From NCBI GenBank assembly GCA_946811695.1, contig OX328132.1:95685456-95749455 (forward strand): a stretch of DNA of 64,000 nt, written 5' to 3'. The first letter of the stretch is position 1. Each line of letters begins with the position of its first letter. The translations under genes and the position numbers were made by a program. The notes under the pieces are model-generated. The model saw nothing but the letters and a program-made list of their open reading frames with translations, was not told the DNA's origin and did not search any database. Shown in pieces: positions 54,263 through 60,979 of the stretch. Origin of the DNA: Gonocerus acuteangulatus (Eukaryota; Arthropoda; Insecta; Hemiptera; Coreidae).

Positions 54263-56215
54263 GGTGCTCGTTACTAATCATCATTATCATGTTTATCTTT
54301 CGTGAACGACGACGTGTATTACTTGAAACGATTTATTTACTACATTTTAGGTATGCAGCAAACCTACAATAACCATTTAAAACAAAGTTTACTTTGTTAT
54401 ATTTCTTGTTTGTTATAAAGTTTTCTTCCCTATATTTCTCTTTCTACTTCATTCCGAAACCACTGCTTGTTTTTAGACATGATTTTTAAATGTAGCAATG
54501 AAAATGTTTTTTATTTATTATTATAAGCTACGCCTTTATTATTCACAGTTTCACTAAAAAAATTCCCTAAGAACATTTTTACCGTGCGCATGCCTTACAG
54601 ACGCATATTATTTATAGCGTTCAAAATTTGTATGTTACTAGTTAAGGGTTAAACCAGCAATTATCCCCCATTCCTGCTAGAGAACTCTGTTCACGCTCAA
54701 GGCTAAAGAGGGCTTGCAATCAAGAGAATACTTGGGCTAGCTGTGGCGAGAATACTCGGGCGTCGCCTCTGAGGAACATCTTTCTCCGGCGAGTATTCTC
54801 GGGCATCGCATCGAATGGGTTAATTGACAAAAGATATCATTTTGATAAGTAATTGTTTCATTTGAGAAAAAAAAAAAAAAACTCATTTCCCTCATAAAAT
54901 GCGATGTTCGTTTTTACAGATCCTAGGTCCCGTTTTTTATGTCAAAGACTGTTCTAGATCCATTAGACTTGGAGTTGCGGCAATTCTCTTTAGGTTATGA
55001 ATAACGTAGAACAATATTATCTTTTATTTAAGCCATAGTTTGGGTGTATAGGATGAGTCGTTCTTGAGGTTTTAGCCTTGAAAGTCACCAAACAGCAAAA
55101 AAATAAATATAGATTTTGAAAACTTTAGGCGCCCTGCAGTACATGTTAACGACGTCAAACTTTGGCTATCTTAATATCTGGAAGGGTGATCATTTTGGGG
55201 GGTGCCATTCATGAAATTCCTTCCAGTCTGTAATAATTGCATTGAAACAAATACCGGTTCCAAGTAATATGGCGGGACATATATGTCCCCCTGTTAGATC
55301 TTACTCACTTCTGAGCCCCTTCACAACCTTGCACAGAAAGAGGATTTAAGTGGGACATATATGTCCCTCTGTGCTTTAAAGTGTTAAGCAAACGTTTCAC
55401 CCTTAAACACGGCTACAATTTTAAAGTTACTCCTCATTCAGTACGTATTTGTACTCTGTATCTATTTTCCATTATAAAGGATTAAATGAAAAATTCTCTT
55501 GCAAGAAAAACAGCAGTAAACGGATTCAATTTAAAAAAAAATCAGAACTTATATTTGACACAAACAAACTTGAAAATTATGTGTCCTAACAAATTCACAT
55601 TTGTGTACTTACTGCTAAATAGAAAACTGAATTAATTTAGTATAAGTACATGAGACAGAATAAACAAAATTAACAGCACACATATTGCCAATTCTGTAGA
55701 AGAGATTTTAGATTGTTTATCTAAATAAGAGGAGAAATGAGTGGAGGGGGGTAGCCTAAGCATGTGGTTAGAGATGTTACAGAGCCATTCTCCTGTTGAA
55801 CTAGCGTTTTGTTTTTATATTCTTCATGTGTTAGTGTTTTTGCTTACCCTAACAATTTTCTCTCATTTATTTAATTTATTAATAGTAATAAGATAAGTAA
55901 TTTGTTAATCTATTTTATAATCATAGGCTAGTCTTAATTATAAGCATGTTTAACTCTTTCATATTTTAAACATCTTAACAGAGGAGCATCTTTCCCAGAG
56001 TGTACTTGGATATGTGTACTATCAGCTTGTACGAAGCTTTATTTAAAGTTGAATTCAACTCTTCAGTTTAATTTGTTTTAGCTTCCCAGCCAAACATACA
56101 TCCTGGCTCTATAAGCAGTACTGGAAGACAGAGAGCCAGTTTTTGTCAAGCTTCTCAAGGTATGCCAGGAATGAATGGAGGAGTGATTACCCCAACAATG
56201 TTTGGACCACCCACA
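29028..56215 (+). CDS. CARM1: CARM1/PRMT4 histone-arginine methyltransferase (11 coding exons, 3' end uncertain)
   Basis: Type I protein arginine methyltransferase that places asymmetric dimethyl marks on histone H3 and coactivators in the nucleus, using S-adenosylmethionine. Coding segments 29028-29157, 36158-36283, 36385-36488, 37418-37633, 41441-41618, 42792-42882, 44512-44684, 49581-49803, 52953-53143, 53485-53580 and 56082-56215 give 554 codons, with GT/AG borders and matching phases throughout. In order: an N-terminal PH-like domain (codons 1-~120), the SAM site [14 protein letters not shown], the double-E loop [15 protein letters not shown], the THW loop THWYQVRC, and a low-complexity C-terminus. 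These features match CARM1 rather than PRMT1. The first ATG follows an acceptor-like TTTTAG after a poly-T run, suggesting an untranslated upstream exon. Introns are packed with transposons. Confidence 0.95.
29158..30029. other. CARM1 intron 1, unique AT-rich part
   Basis: No ORF, RNA gene or repeat recognised apart from homopolymer runs. Confidence 0.5.
30030..30600. repeat. ~70-bp degenerate tandem array in CARM1 intron 1
   Basis: Words of the type CACTTGAAGTTCAATAGTGAA, ATTCCAATTTCA and AGTAATTTGGTCTCATAAAA recur every 67-79 bp about eight times. Three more units lie at 33985-34190. Confidence 0.75.
31681..31730 (-). repeat. SINE tail fragment
   Basis: Minus strand reads GCGCTACTAGCCAAGATTTG then TGATGCGCCAT and an A-run, the tail shared by the tRNA- and 5S-headed SINEs. 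No head is present. Confidence 0.6.
31850..32124. mobile_element. hAT-like MITE with perfect 8-bp TSD
   Basis: Inverted ends CATGGGCGTATATA and CATAGGCGTATATA; identical flanks TAAACAGG at 31842-31849 and 32125-32132. G-runs near the middle. It lies in the right arm of the 31089-32306 element, whose left arm keeps the unoccupied site. Confidence 0.85.
32310..33170. other. CARM1 intron 1, nothing recognised
   Basis: AT-rich DNA without a supported gene or repeat. Confidence 0.4.
33173..33981 (-). pseudogene. Mariner transposase remnant in CARM1 intron 1
   Basis: The minus strand 33811-33548 holds the N-terminal HTH part ([40 protein letters not shown]). 33470-33267 holds [18 protein letters not shown], the mariner DEKW and YDN signature with the second catalytic Asp region. 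A deletion and frameshifts separate them. Likely ends GGGGTACCCAAAAGTAATC (33177) and GTTGTTTTGGGTCCCCC (33963) are loosely inverted. The element is dead. Confidence 0.8.
33985..34190. repeat. Second part of the ~70-bp tandem array
   Basis: Three units with AGTAATTTGGTCTCATAAAG and TTAATGGTGAAATGTTTATT, homologous to 30030-30600 and directly abutting the mariner remnant. Confidence 0.65.
34960..35115. repeat. Dispersed repeat (SINE-like), three copies in the window
   Basis: GGCTCAGAGGGGCAGATACT, TGATTCTTGACC, ATAGTGTGGTCAGTACTAT and GGTGAGCCTAGGGACAATCTGGG recur in diverged form at about 48720-48900 and 62825-62895. No A or B box was identified. Confidence 0.45.
35480..35666 (-). mobile_element. 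tRNA-headed SINE, better preserved copy
   Basis: Read on the minus strand: A box TGGCCTAGTGGCC, B box GGTTCGATTCC in a GTGGG/CCCAC arm, then GCTGCAGGAATTTTCTATC, the conserved GGCTCGTTGTAAAATTCC, and tail TTGGCGCTAATTGCCTAGAT ending in an A-run. The tRNA-like head is clear. Same family as 5703-5890. Confidence 0.85.
35670..36157. other. End of CARM1 intron 1
   Basis: No further feature; a polypyrimidine tract precedes exon 2. Confidence 0.4.
36158..36283 (+). CDS. CARM1: CARM1 exon 2
   Basis: Acceptor GTTTCAG, donor GTAGGT. Encodes [20 protein letters not shown] to LLRFKDEH, continuing the PH-like domain. It enters and leaves in phase 1. Confidence 0.88.
36385..36488 (+). CDS. CARM1: CARM1 exon 3
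   Basis: Encodes [20 protein letters not shown] then [15 protein letters not shown], the conserved link into the methyltransferase core. Donor GTAAAC; leaves in phase 0. Confidence 0.92.
36489..37417. other. CARM1 intron 3
   Basis: AT-rich with long T- and A-runs; no repeat family recognised. Confidence 0.4.
37418..37633 (+). CDS. CARM1: CARM1 exon 4 (SAM-binding motif)
   Basis: [20 protein letters not shown] then [15 protein letters not shown] and YAVEAS, i.e. motif I and the acidic residue that binds the SAM ribose. 72 codons, phase 0 to 0. The human protein has Cys where this has Ala (VGCGSG). Confidence 0.96.
38070..38128. repeat. (TA)n(GATA)n microsatellite
   Basis: TA units followed by four GATA units in CARM1 intron 4. 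Confidence 0.95.
38541..39252. mobile_element. pogo/Tigger-like element
   Basis: Perfect inverted ends CAGTAGGACCTCCATTATCC, flanked by TA on both sides. The end sequence matches the CAGT..CCTC..TTATCCG pattern of pogo/Tigger elements. A 92-codon minus-strand frame inside (38790-39068) is not recognisable as transposase. 712 bp. Confidence 0.88.
39283..39345 (+). repeat. SINE tail fragment
   Basis: GGCGGCGCTAATGGCCAAGA then GATGCGCCGT and an A-run; absent from the matching position in the right arm of the palindrome. Confidence 0.7.
40253..40447 (-). mobile_element. 5S rRNA-headed SINE with 11-bp TSD
   Basis: The minus strand from 40447 reads GCCAACGGCCATAGCCACG, then TTAAGCAACGTCGGGCGTGG and AGTACCTGAATGGGTG, clearly 5S rRNA 5' and internal-promoter (A box, C box) sequence over about 89 nt. 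A 16-bp perfect hairpin GCCACCCTTTTAATGC follows, then the tail CCGGCGCTAATGGCCAAGAT and a long A-run. CACAGATCCAT flanks both ends (40242-40252, 40448-40458). This fits the SINE3 (5S-derived) class. Confidence 0.88.
41190..41236 (+). repeat. SINE tail fragment
   Basis: GGTGCTAATGGCCCAGAAGT then AATGCACCGTT and an A-run, 200 bp before CARM1 exon 5. Confidence 0.6.
41441..41618 (+). CDS. CARM1: CARM1 exon 5 (double-E loop)
   Basis: Acceptor AAATTTTAG; begins [19 protein letters not shown] and contains [19 protein letters not shown] with both catalytic glutamates. Leaves in phase 1. The intron before it holds the 2.8-kb mariner-type palindrome. Confidence 0.96.
41690..42355 (-). pseudogene. 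LINE RT fragment in CARM1 intron 5
   Basis: The minus strand carries [20 protein letters not shown], a FADD-type RT catalytic motif, then [20 protein letters not shown]. In another frame it carries [20 protein letters not shown] and [13 protein letters not shown] frameshift near 42070 separates them. The upstream end has three in-frame copies of a 27-nt unit encoding MEHVIGKRN (42262-42347). Clade not resolved between RTE-like and related groups. Confidence 0.78.
42356..42791. other. Rest of CARM1 intron 5
   Basis: Nothing recognised. Confidence 0.4.
42792..42882 (+). CDS. CARM1: CARM1 exon 6
   Basis: [20 protein letters not shown] to EQTSKASFW; start of the beta-barrel region. Phase 1 to 2. 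Confidence 0.94.
43380..44040 (+). mobile_element. Helentron-like (HINE) copy in CARM1 intron 6
   Basis: Contains TTATTTCTCCAATTTACATC, TTAGTAACCTTTCGAATGAT, a central (TA)n/(TG)n tract, AAAATTTTCTAGTCAGCACTTCC, GTCATGAGTTCAAAAGC, a hairpin TTTTCCTTTTGGAAGG and the end CACGCTAAAAC. Each word recurs in the same order at 46560-47380. Confidence 0.6.
43766..43903. repeat. Compound (TA)n(CA)n(TG)n microsatellite
   Basis: Alternating TA, CACA and GTGT blocks, partly self-complementary. Confidence 0.95.
44512..44684 (+). CDS. CARM1: CARM1 exon 7
   Basis: [35 protein letters not shown] and ESDLHKI. Donor GTATAA. A SINE tail starts about 15 nt into the next intron. Confidence 0.95.
44690..44740 (-). 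repeat. SINE tail fragment beside exon 7 donor
   Basis: Minus strand AGGCGCTAATGGCCCAGATG then TCGATGCACCGTAATA, starting 5-6 nt after the start of intron 7. Confidence 0.6.
45185..46555. other. CARM1 intron 7, unclassified repeat-like DNA
   Basis: Begins TTAACCTTCAGGGGCTCGCG, resembling a piggyBac-type terminus, but no matching right end was found. Short open frames at 45702-46015 on both strands are not recognisable. Confidence 0.3.
46560..47380 (+). mobile_element. Helentron-like (HINE) copy in CARM1 intron 7
   Basis: Body parallels 43380-44040. It continues with GGTTAACGAACTTGAGC and ATCAAAATCGGACCATTATT, a (TA)n tract at 47241-47276, AAAATTTTCTAGTTGGCACTTCC and GTCATGAGATCAACCT. It closes with the hairpin GGTTCCTCCCT..AGGGAGGAACC and GCGCTAAAA. 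The best-preserved 3' end of the family here. Confidence 0.65.
47381..49580. other. End of CARM1 intron 7
   Basis: A diverged copy of the 34960 repeat near 48720-48900; otherwise no supported gene. Small open frames lack family features. Confidence 0.4.
49581..49803 (+). CDS. CARM1: CARM1 exon 8 (THW loop)
   Basis: [40 protein letters not shown] and [20 protein letters not shown]. Contains the THW motif that helps position the target arginine. Leaves in phase 2. Confidence 0.96.
49838..49900 (-). repeat. SINE tail fragment
   Basis: Minus strand GGGCGCTAACTGGTGCATTA then a long A-run, just inside intron 8. Confidence 0.5.
49901..50771. other. CARM1 intron 8, left part
   Basis: Contains weak inverted similarity (TAGCCTTAGCTTTG.. 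near 50230 and 50380), suggesting an old foldback; no gene. Confidence 0.3.
50772..52200 (-). mobile_element. DNA transposon with 28-bp TIRs, unclassified
   Basis: Ends TGAATCGTTTATTTCAGAAA + CCCGTCAA and the inverted partner at 52173-52200 match 27/28. Further copies of the ACTTGACGGGTTTCTGCAAT word lie inverted near 50973 and 52040, and direct near 52014, suggesting nested or tandem ends. A minus-strand ORF lies inside. No reliable target duplication. Confidence 0.68.
51494..51808 (-). pseudogene. Fragment of a repetitive arthropod ORF inside the transposon
   Basis: 104 codons including [20 protein letters not shown] and [13 protein letters not shown]. The GHTFLPxDRDFG pattern is one I associate with multicopy, probably transposase-derived, arthropod proteins, but I cannot name the superfamily. 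Being enclosed by 28-bp TIRs supports a transposase remnant. Confidence 0.5.
52201..52952. other. End of CARM1 intron 8
   Basis: Nothing recognised except A- and T-runs. Confidence 0.4.
52953..53143 (+). CDS. CARM1: CARM1 exon 9
   Basis: [14 protein letters not shown] then [20 protein letters not shown]; end of the folded core and start of the flexible C-terminus. Acceptor ACAATCAG, donor GTACTT, leaves in phase 1. Confidence 0.93.
53485..53580 (+). CDS. CARM1: CARM1 exon 10
   Basis: [20 protein letters not shown] to NTANLIGL, between TTTGCAG and GTAAGT. C-terminal activation-region sequence, less conserved. Leaves in phase 1. Confidence 0.85.
53581..54147. other. CARM1 intron 10, first part
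   Basis: A minus-strand SINE-tail-like remnant near 53880-53940 (TTTGGTGCATCTACTGC followed on that strand's far side by T/A-runs). Otherwise nothing. Confidence 0.35.
54148..54823. mobile_element. piggyBac-like MITE in CARM1 intron 10
   Basis: TTAA at both ends (54148-54151, 54820-54823), with inverted termini TTAACCTTTTCGATCCGACG and TTAACCCATTCGATGCGATG. Near the right end GAGTATTCTCGGGC is repeated. No coding capacity. Confidence 0.75.
54824..56081. other. Rest of CARM1 intron 10
   Basis: A small inverted pair GGGACATATATGTCCC appears at about 55275 and 55355; no gene. Confidence 0.4.
56082..56215 (+). CDS. CARM1: CARM1 exon 11 (possibly an alternative last exon)
   Basis: Acceptor TTGTTTTAG; encodes [20 protein letters not shown] to PTMFGPPT. 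It can end at a GTATGT donor (56216), in phase 0. Alternatively it reads on seven more codons to TAG at 56234-56236, with AATAAA at 56238-56243, which would make it a terminal exon. Confidence 0.75.
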
Positions 56216-57148
56216 GTATGTACACGAACTAGATAGAAATAAATACATTTATAAAAGAAAAAATGATCACTACAATTTTTCTTTTTCTTTTTTTGGCCTG
56301 CAACAAGTTTTGGTAATTTAATTTAGTAAATTAAGCGTTTTGGCTTTTCTTGCAAACAATTATTACTTTTATTTTTTTTAAAAAAAGGTACATAATTATC
56401 ATTTAATAAAAATATTAATTGTTTAATACTTGCACGGGAAGCTGTTTTAAGATTTTTTATTATTATAAATTATTACAAACTTTAACTTTTTTCACACTTG
56501 TCTATTTTGGCTCTATATACGTTAATAAACAATAACATACTATTTTTAGCTTAGAATTGAGCTTTTCTTTATGTATTTAAACCAGTTTAAAATAAAATTA
56601 TAATGGACTGCCCCCTAGTGGGGCGATTCCTACAGTAATGTTGGACATTGGGGAAAAATAAAAATTTTAATTTGGTATTTTGATTGTATTGTTAGTACCA
56701 AATAAATCCGTTTCAATTGAACAGATTGATTTATAGCCATATTATTGCATTGGTTTTTACATAAAGCTTACTTTAAAAATTCGAAGACTTCATGGTTATT
56801 TGCGGGAACCATGTTGACTGATATGATTATGTACACTAACCGAATATTTATGAGTTTCCTTTGTTTTTATTTCTAGTTAAGTGAAGATAAATGAAGATTA
56901 CATTATAGTTAGATACAAAATAAAGGTTTAAACAAACGGACATAAGTAAACAGACCCGCATTGAGATCGGATCCAATTTTAGAAATAATAAACCAGTGTA
57001 CAAGACTTTGCACAGTTTCTTGGAAAAGAGCATCTGAGTGCAAAATCTGAGTAATGTAAAATAGGAGGAAGCGTAGATCGTCGGGGTTTCGGTCAGTGTT
57101 CTTATTCAATAAAACACATTTTATATGCTAAAATGTATATTTATTGCC

Positions 57149-57187
57149 GCCAACGTTTCGGCTTGCTATACAAGCCATCTTCAGGGC
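57149..57187 (-). ncRNA. Hammerhead-like motif, left arm of PLE palindrome
   Basis: Mirror image of 59493-59531: core CTGAAGA, stem II GGCTTG/CAAGCC, GAA, minimal stem III ACGT, then U and GGC. Confidence 0.6.
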
Positions 57188-57306
57188 TGTAAAAACATAT
57201 ATGGTGTAACAATCGTAAGGACAGAAACAATAACAAAAACAATAAAAAAAGGCTAGAAACATTAACATAAATATCAGTACCTATATGCTTGAAAATATAA
57301 ATATAA

Positions 57307-57350
<44 letters not shown>

Positions 57351-57444
57351 CCACACACACACATATATATACATATACATATATGTATACATACACACAC
57401 ACATATATGCATATATACACACGAATACATACATACACATATAT

Positions 57445-57485
<41 letters not shown>

Positions 57486-57611
57486 TATATAAAGTATAAT
57501 AATAGCAATATAAATAAATATAATTGTATAGTGACATACCTATTGCTAGAAACATTAACATAAATATGGGTACCTATATGCTTGAAAATACAAATATAAA
57601 TATATATATAC

Positions 57612-57682
<71 letters not shown>

Positions 57683-58144
57683 GTATAATAATAGCAATAT
57701 AAATAAATATACATGTATATGGTATCCAAGCGAATACAGTACAGGTGTCATAGTAACATACCTATTGAGAAGATTGAGAACTGTCCCGTTTGAACTGTCC
57801 CGTATTGAGAACTGTCCCCGAACATTTCTGAAGACTGGAAGGATGGGTCAGATAGTAGAGAATGGGGGGAGGGGGTGGTTAGGAGTGGGGCTAGGAGTAA
57901 GGAGACATAGAGGGTAAAGACCGCGGTAAAGATAAAGGACTTGCCGATGGATATTGCAGGTACAGGGAAGGATTGGGCCAGTGCTAGACCGGAGAGGATG
58001 GTGGTGAGGGGGTTGGGGAAAGTCAACCTGGGAGTAAGGACAGAGGGACGGCGGTAAAGATAAAGGACTTGCCGGTGGGTATTGCAGGTACAAGGAAGGA
58101 TCAGACGGTGTGTGGGAATAGGGCAACGAACCGGGTGGGATTAC

Positions 58145-58322
58145 CTAACGGGAGGCTTTGAGGATATGGAAAATGTTGGAATAGGTTGAGGAGATGACTT
58201 CTTTGTCAATTTTGTCATTGACGGGATTGTTTTCTAGATGGATATATATGGATTCAGAAAGGAGACGCTTTTCAAGGTTGGGTTCAGTGGAGAGGATGGA
58301 GAAGTTTTGGAAATCAAATTTA
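58145..58322 (-). pseudogene. PLE C-terminal coding remnant, left arm
   Basis: Mirror of 58336-58513; reads FDFQNFSILSTEPNLEKRLL then SESIYIHLENNPVNDKIDKE. Compare the RLIREAIEIHKNPANFNREE stretch of the intact PLE protein, which supports a PLE endonuclease C-terminus. Confidence 0.65.
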
Positions 58323-58335
58323 TGTCCGTCCGTGA

Positions 58336-58513
58336 TAAATTTGATTTCCAAAACTTCTCCATCCTCTCCACTGAACCCAACCTTGAAAAGCGTCTCCTTT
58401 CTGAATCCATATATATCCATCTAGAAAACAATCCCGTCAATGACAAAATTGACAAAGAAGTCATCTCCTCAACCTATTCCAACATTTTCCATATCCTCAA
58501 AGCCTCCCGTTAG
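58336..58513 (+). pseudogene. PLE C-terminal coding remnant, right arm
   Basis: Same 58-codon tail as in the left arm, ending FHILKASR at TAG 58511-58513. RT and the GIY-YIG core are missing, so each arm is a 5'-truncated copy. Confidence 0.65.
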
Positions 58514-58975
58514 GTAATCCCACCCGGTTCGTTGCCCTATTCCCACACACCGTCTGATCCTTCCTTGTACCTGCAATACCCACCGGCAAGTCCTTTATCT
58601 TTACCGCCGTCCCTCTGTCCTTACTCCCAGGTTGACTTTCCCCAACCCCCTCACCACCATCCTCTCCGGTCTAGCACTGGCCCAATCCTTCCCTGTACCT
58701 GCAATATCCATCGGCAAGTCCTTTATCTTTACCGCGGTCTTTACCCTCTATGTCTCCTTACTCCTAGCCCCACTCCTAACCACCCCCTCCCCCCATTCTC
58801 TACTATCTGACCCATCCTTCCAGTCTTCAGAAATGTTCGGGGACAGTTCTCAATACGGGACAGTTCAAACGGGACAGTTCTCAATCTTCTCAATAGGTAT
58901 GTTACTATGACACCTGTACTGTATTCGCTTGGATACCATATACATGTATATTTATTTATATTGCTATTATTATAC

Positions 58976-59042
<67 letters not shown>

Positions 59043-59168
59043 GTATATATATATTTATATTTGTATTTTCAAGCATATAGGTACCCATATTTATGTTAAT
59101 GTTTCTAGCAATAGGTATGTCACTATACAATTATATTTATTTATATTGCTATTATTATACTTTATATA

Positions 59169-59216
<48 letters not shown>

Positions 59217-59336
59217 TATATATATATATATATATGTGTATATATGTGTATGTATGTATTCGTGTGTATATATGCATATATGTGTGTGTGTATGTATACA
59301 TATATGTATATGTATATATATGTGTGTGTGTGGGTG

Positions 59337-59373
<37 letters not shown>

Positions 59374-59492
59374 TTATATTTATATTTTCAAGCATATAGG
59401 TACTGATATTTATGTTAATGTTTCTAGCCTTTTTTTATTGTTTTTGTTATTGTTTCTGTCCTTACGATTGTTACACCATATATGTTTTTACA

Positions 59493-59531
59493 GCCCTGAA
59501 GATGGCTTGTATAGCAAGCCGAAACGTTGGC
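59493..59531 (+). ncRNA. Hammerhead-like motif, right arm of PLE palindrome
   Basis: Stem I strand GCC (59493-59495), core CTGAAGA (59496-59502), one extra T, stem II GGCTTG/CAAGCC with loop TATAG, GAA (59521-59523), stem III ACGT (59524-59527), U 59528, stem I strand GGC. Predicted cut after 59528. Same architecture as the motif of the intact PLE, with unrelated stem sequences, i.e. covariation. Confidence 0.65.
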
Positions 59532-59657
59532 GGCAATAAATATACATTTTAGCATATAAAATGTGTTTTATTGAATAAGAACACTGACCGAAACCCCGAC
59601 GATCTACGCTTCCTACTTCTGAACGGTCGACCATATCTTCTCAAGTAATGTAAAATA

Positions 59658-60467
59658 AATTATAATCTTCAAGTAAATAGCAGGAATTGCTCCCCAAAAT
59701 TGTTTAAAACATTAACTTATGTATATTTGTGATGTGTCGAATCTGTTTAGGTTGGAATGGCAAATGGATGACTTATTTCTCAGGAAAATCATTATTCATT
59801 GGGGGCTCCTGACTATGAAGAGCAATTATTTTTAAATATCAATTTTTCAAAACACTTTCATTCATATTAGGTACTTTTGATACCAGCTTTGATATTAAAA
59901 ATAAGTTGTCCTTGGATTATGTTGAGTAAACTAATAAGGAACTGTTTTAAATCAGAAGATTGAAAAAATTTAAATTATTCGAAAATTGTTCTCATGTCCA
60001 TCAAATGTTTAGGTTCACCCCAGTGTGCACCGTTGCATACAGGAAGGGGCTTGTGTCGGGTGCCACTGGTGTAGAACGGTACATCTGTACTTCTGTGGTT
60101 GGTAAAGAGCGGCTATTATGATACTGACTCAAAGAATAAATCACACATCCCTGATGGTTGTTTTGAAACATACTTTTATGACCCAAAGTGCGGCCAGGAC
60201 AGGCTTCTAGTTTGGGAGATTGTGTTGTGTTTTACCGTACCATTTTCACAGACTTGATGATAAAATCTATAATGGAATATCAGCTGGCATGACCGAGGTA
60301 TAGGCCTCCACGGGCTCATCAGGAATATGTTTAAAAAAGTTTTTTTTGAATGATTTCCTCTGGTTTGAAAACTTGTAAAATGATTATTTATATGTTGAAA
60401 ATGAGAATTTCACCAATCAACTGCCTTACAAGTGGCATGTTGTGTTGAAATATACAATTTTCATTGT
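59658..60467. other. Between PLE palindrome and candidate last exon
   Basis: Unique AT-rich sequence; no gene or repeat recognised. Confidence 0.4.
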
Positions 60468-60617
60468 AATCCAGTGCCTTCTATGTTTTCTGTCTACGAC
60501 ATACAGTCTTCTCTATTAGCTTCCCTATCTATACTGCCCAAGTCACGAGGGGGCTGGGGAACTGTCAATCCAGGACTGTGTGGTACCGGACGACTAGCAG
60601 ATTCCACATTAGGGTAG
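60468..60617 (+). CDS. CARM1: Candidate CARM1 terminal exon
   Basis: An open frame reading VPSMFSVYDIQSSLLASLSI and on to TAG at 60615-60617. MFSVYDIQSSLLAS resembles the YDLSSVIAS stretch of vertebrate CARM1 C-termini. Two acceptors fit: AATCCAG before 60468, in phase with exon 10 (skipping exon 11), and CATACAG before 60507, in phase with exon 11. Distance and the palindromic PLE between make it uncertain. Confidence 0.5.
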   Translation, partial: NPVPSMFSVYDIQSSLLASLSILPKSRGGWGTVNPGLCGTGRLADSTLG

Positions 60618-60680
60618 TTAATGAGCTTATGATTTTTGGAATTATAGCCTTGAACATGACAATTACAAAAGTAACAGTCA

Positions 60681-60977
60681 TTAACGTGTTTTTTTTTGCT
60701 CCCTCCACATCATTGGGATAGCAAATCCGAAAGATTTTAACTCTCCTTTGTACCATAAGCGAAGTTTTTCTACGCAGCTATGGCATACTTTGTGAGGAGC
60801 CCACACTTTATCTTGATCTCCTATTCTCAAGCCAAAATATGCATAATATACATTTTTGACAAAACCTGTTATATTTCGTTGGTATTTCTTAACTGTGTAC
60901 TCACCACAGATAAAACAGAAGTTGTCTGGACTGGTAACACAAAGACGATGAGACATTTTGTCTAAATGCACTTTCAA
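60681..60977 (-). CDS. Small zinc-binding ORF of a repetitive arthropod type, truncated
   Basis: 98 codons from 60977. CFICGEY (CxxC), then VWAPHKVCHSCVEKLRLWY (HxxCxxC) and FGFAIPMMWREQKK. The cysteine/histidine set suggests a treble-clef or C4-type zinc site. The combination VWAPHxVCxxC with PMxWRE is one I recognise from multicopy arthropod proteins of unknown function, probably transposon-associated. The larger protein should continue beyond WRE, so this copy is cut short. No role is assigned. Confidence 0.5.
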   Translation of the reverse strand: MKVHLDKMSHRLCVTSPDNFCFICGEYTVKKYQRNITGFVKNVYYAYFGLRIGDQDKVWAPHKVCHSCVEKLRLWYKGELKSFGFAIPMMWREQKKTR

Positions 60978-60979
60978 AC

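Larger units (their letters stand above)
57064..59643. mobile_element. Palindromic PLE inverted dimer with 14-bp TSD
   Basis: Two copies of a PLE 3' end face outward from a 13-nt spacer (58323-58335). Arms are 57067-58322 and 58336-59614, alike except for (TA)n length. Identical 14-bp flanks AGTAATGTAAAATA lie at 57050-57063 and 59644-59657. Each arm has a GIY-YIG C-terminal coding remnant, a 3' UTR, variable (TA)n/(TG)n tracts, a hammerhead-like motif and an end GATCTACGCTTCCT. About 30 bp after the right arm (59615-59643) have no mirror partner. The TSD indicates insertion as one unit. Confidence 0.85.

Noticed and set aside
57285..57563. Long open frames rich in Tyr-Ile across TA/TG repeats (also near 59041-59539 and 43667-43972)
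   Set aside because: They are translations of (TA)n and (TG)n microsatellites on both strands, with no domain or conservation signal.
58234..58464. Matching frames across the palindrome centre on both strands
   Set aside because: They read across the junction of the two arms; only the portions from each spacer edge outward correspond to PLE protein.
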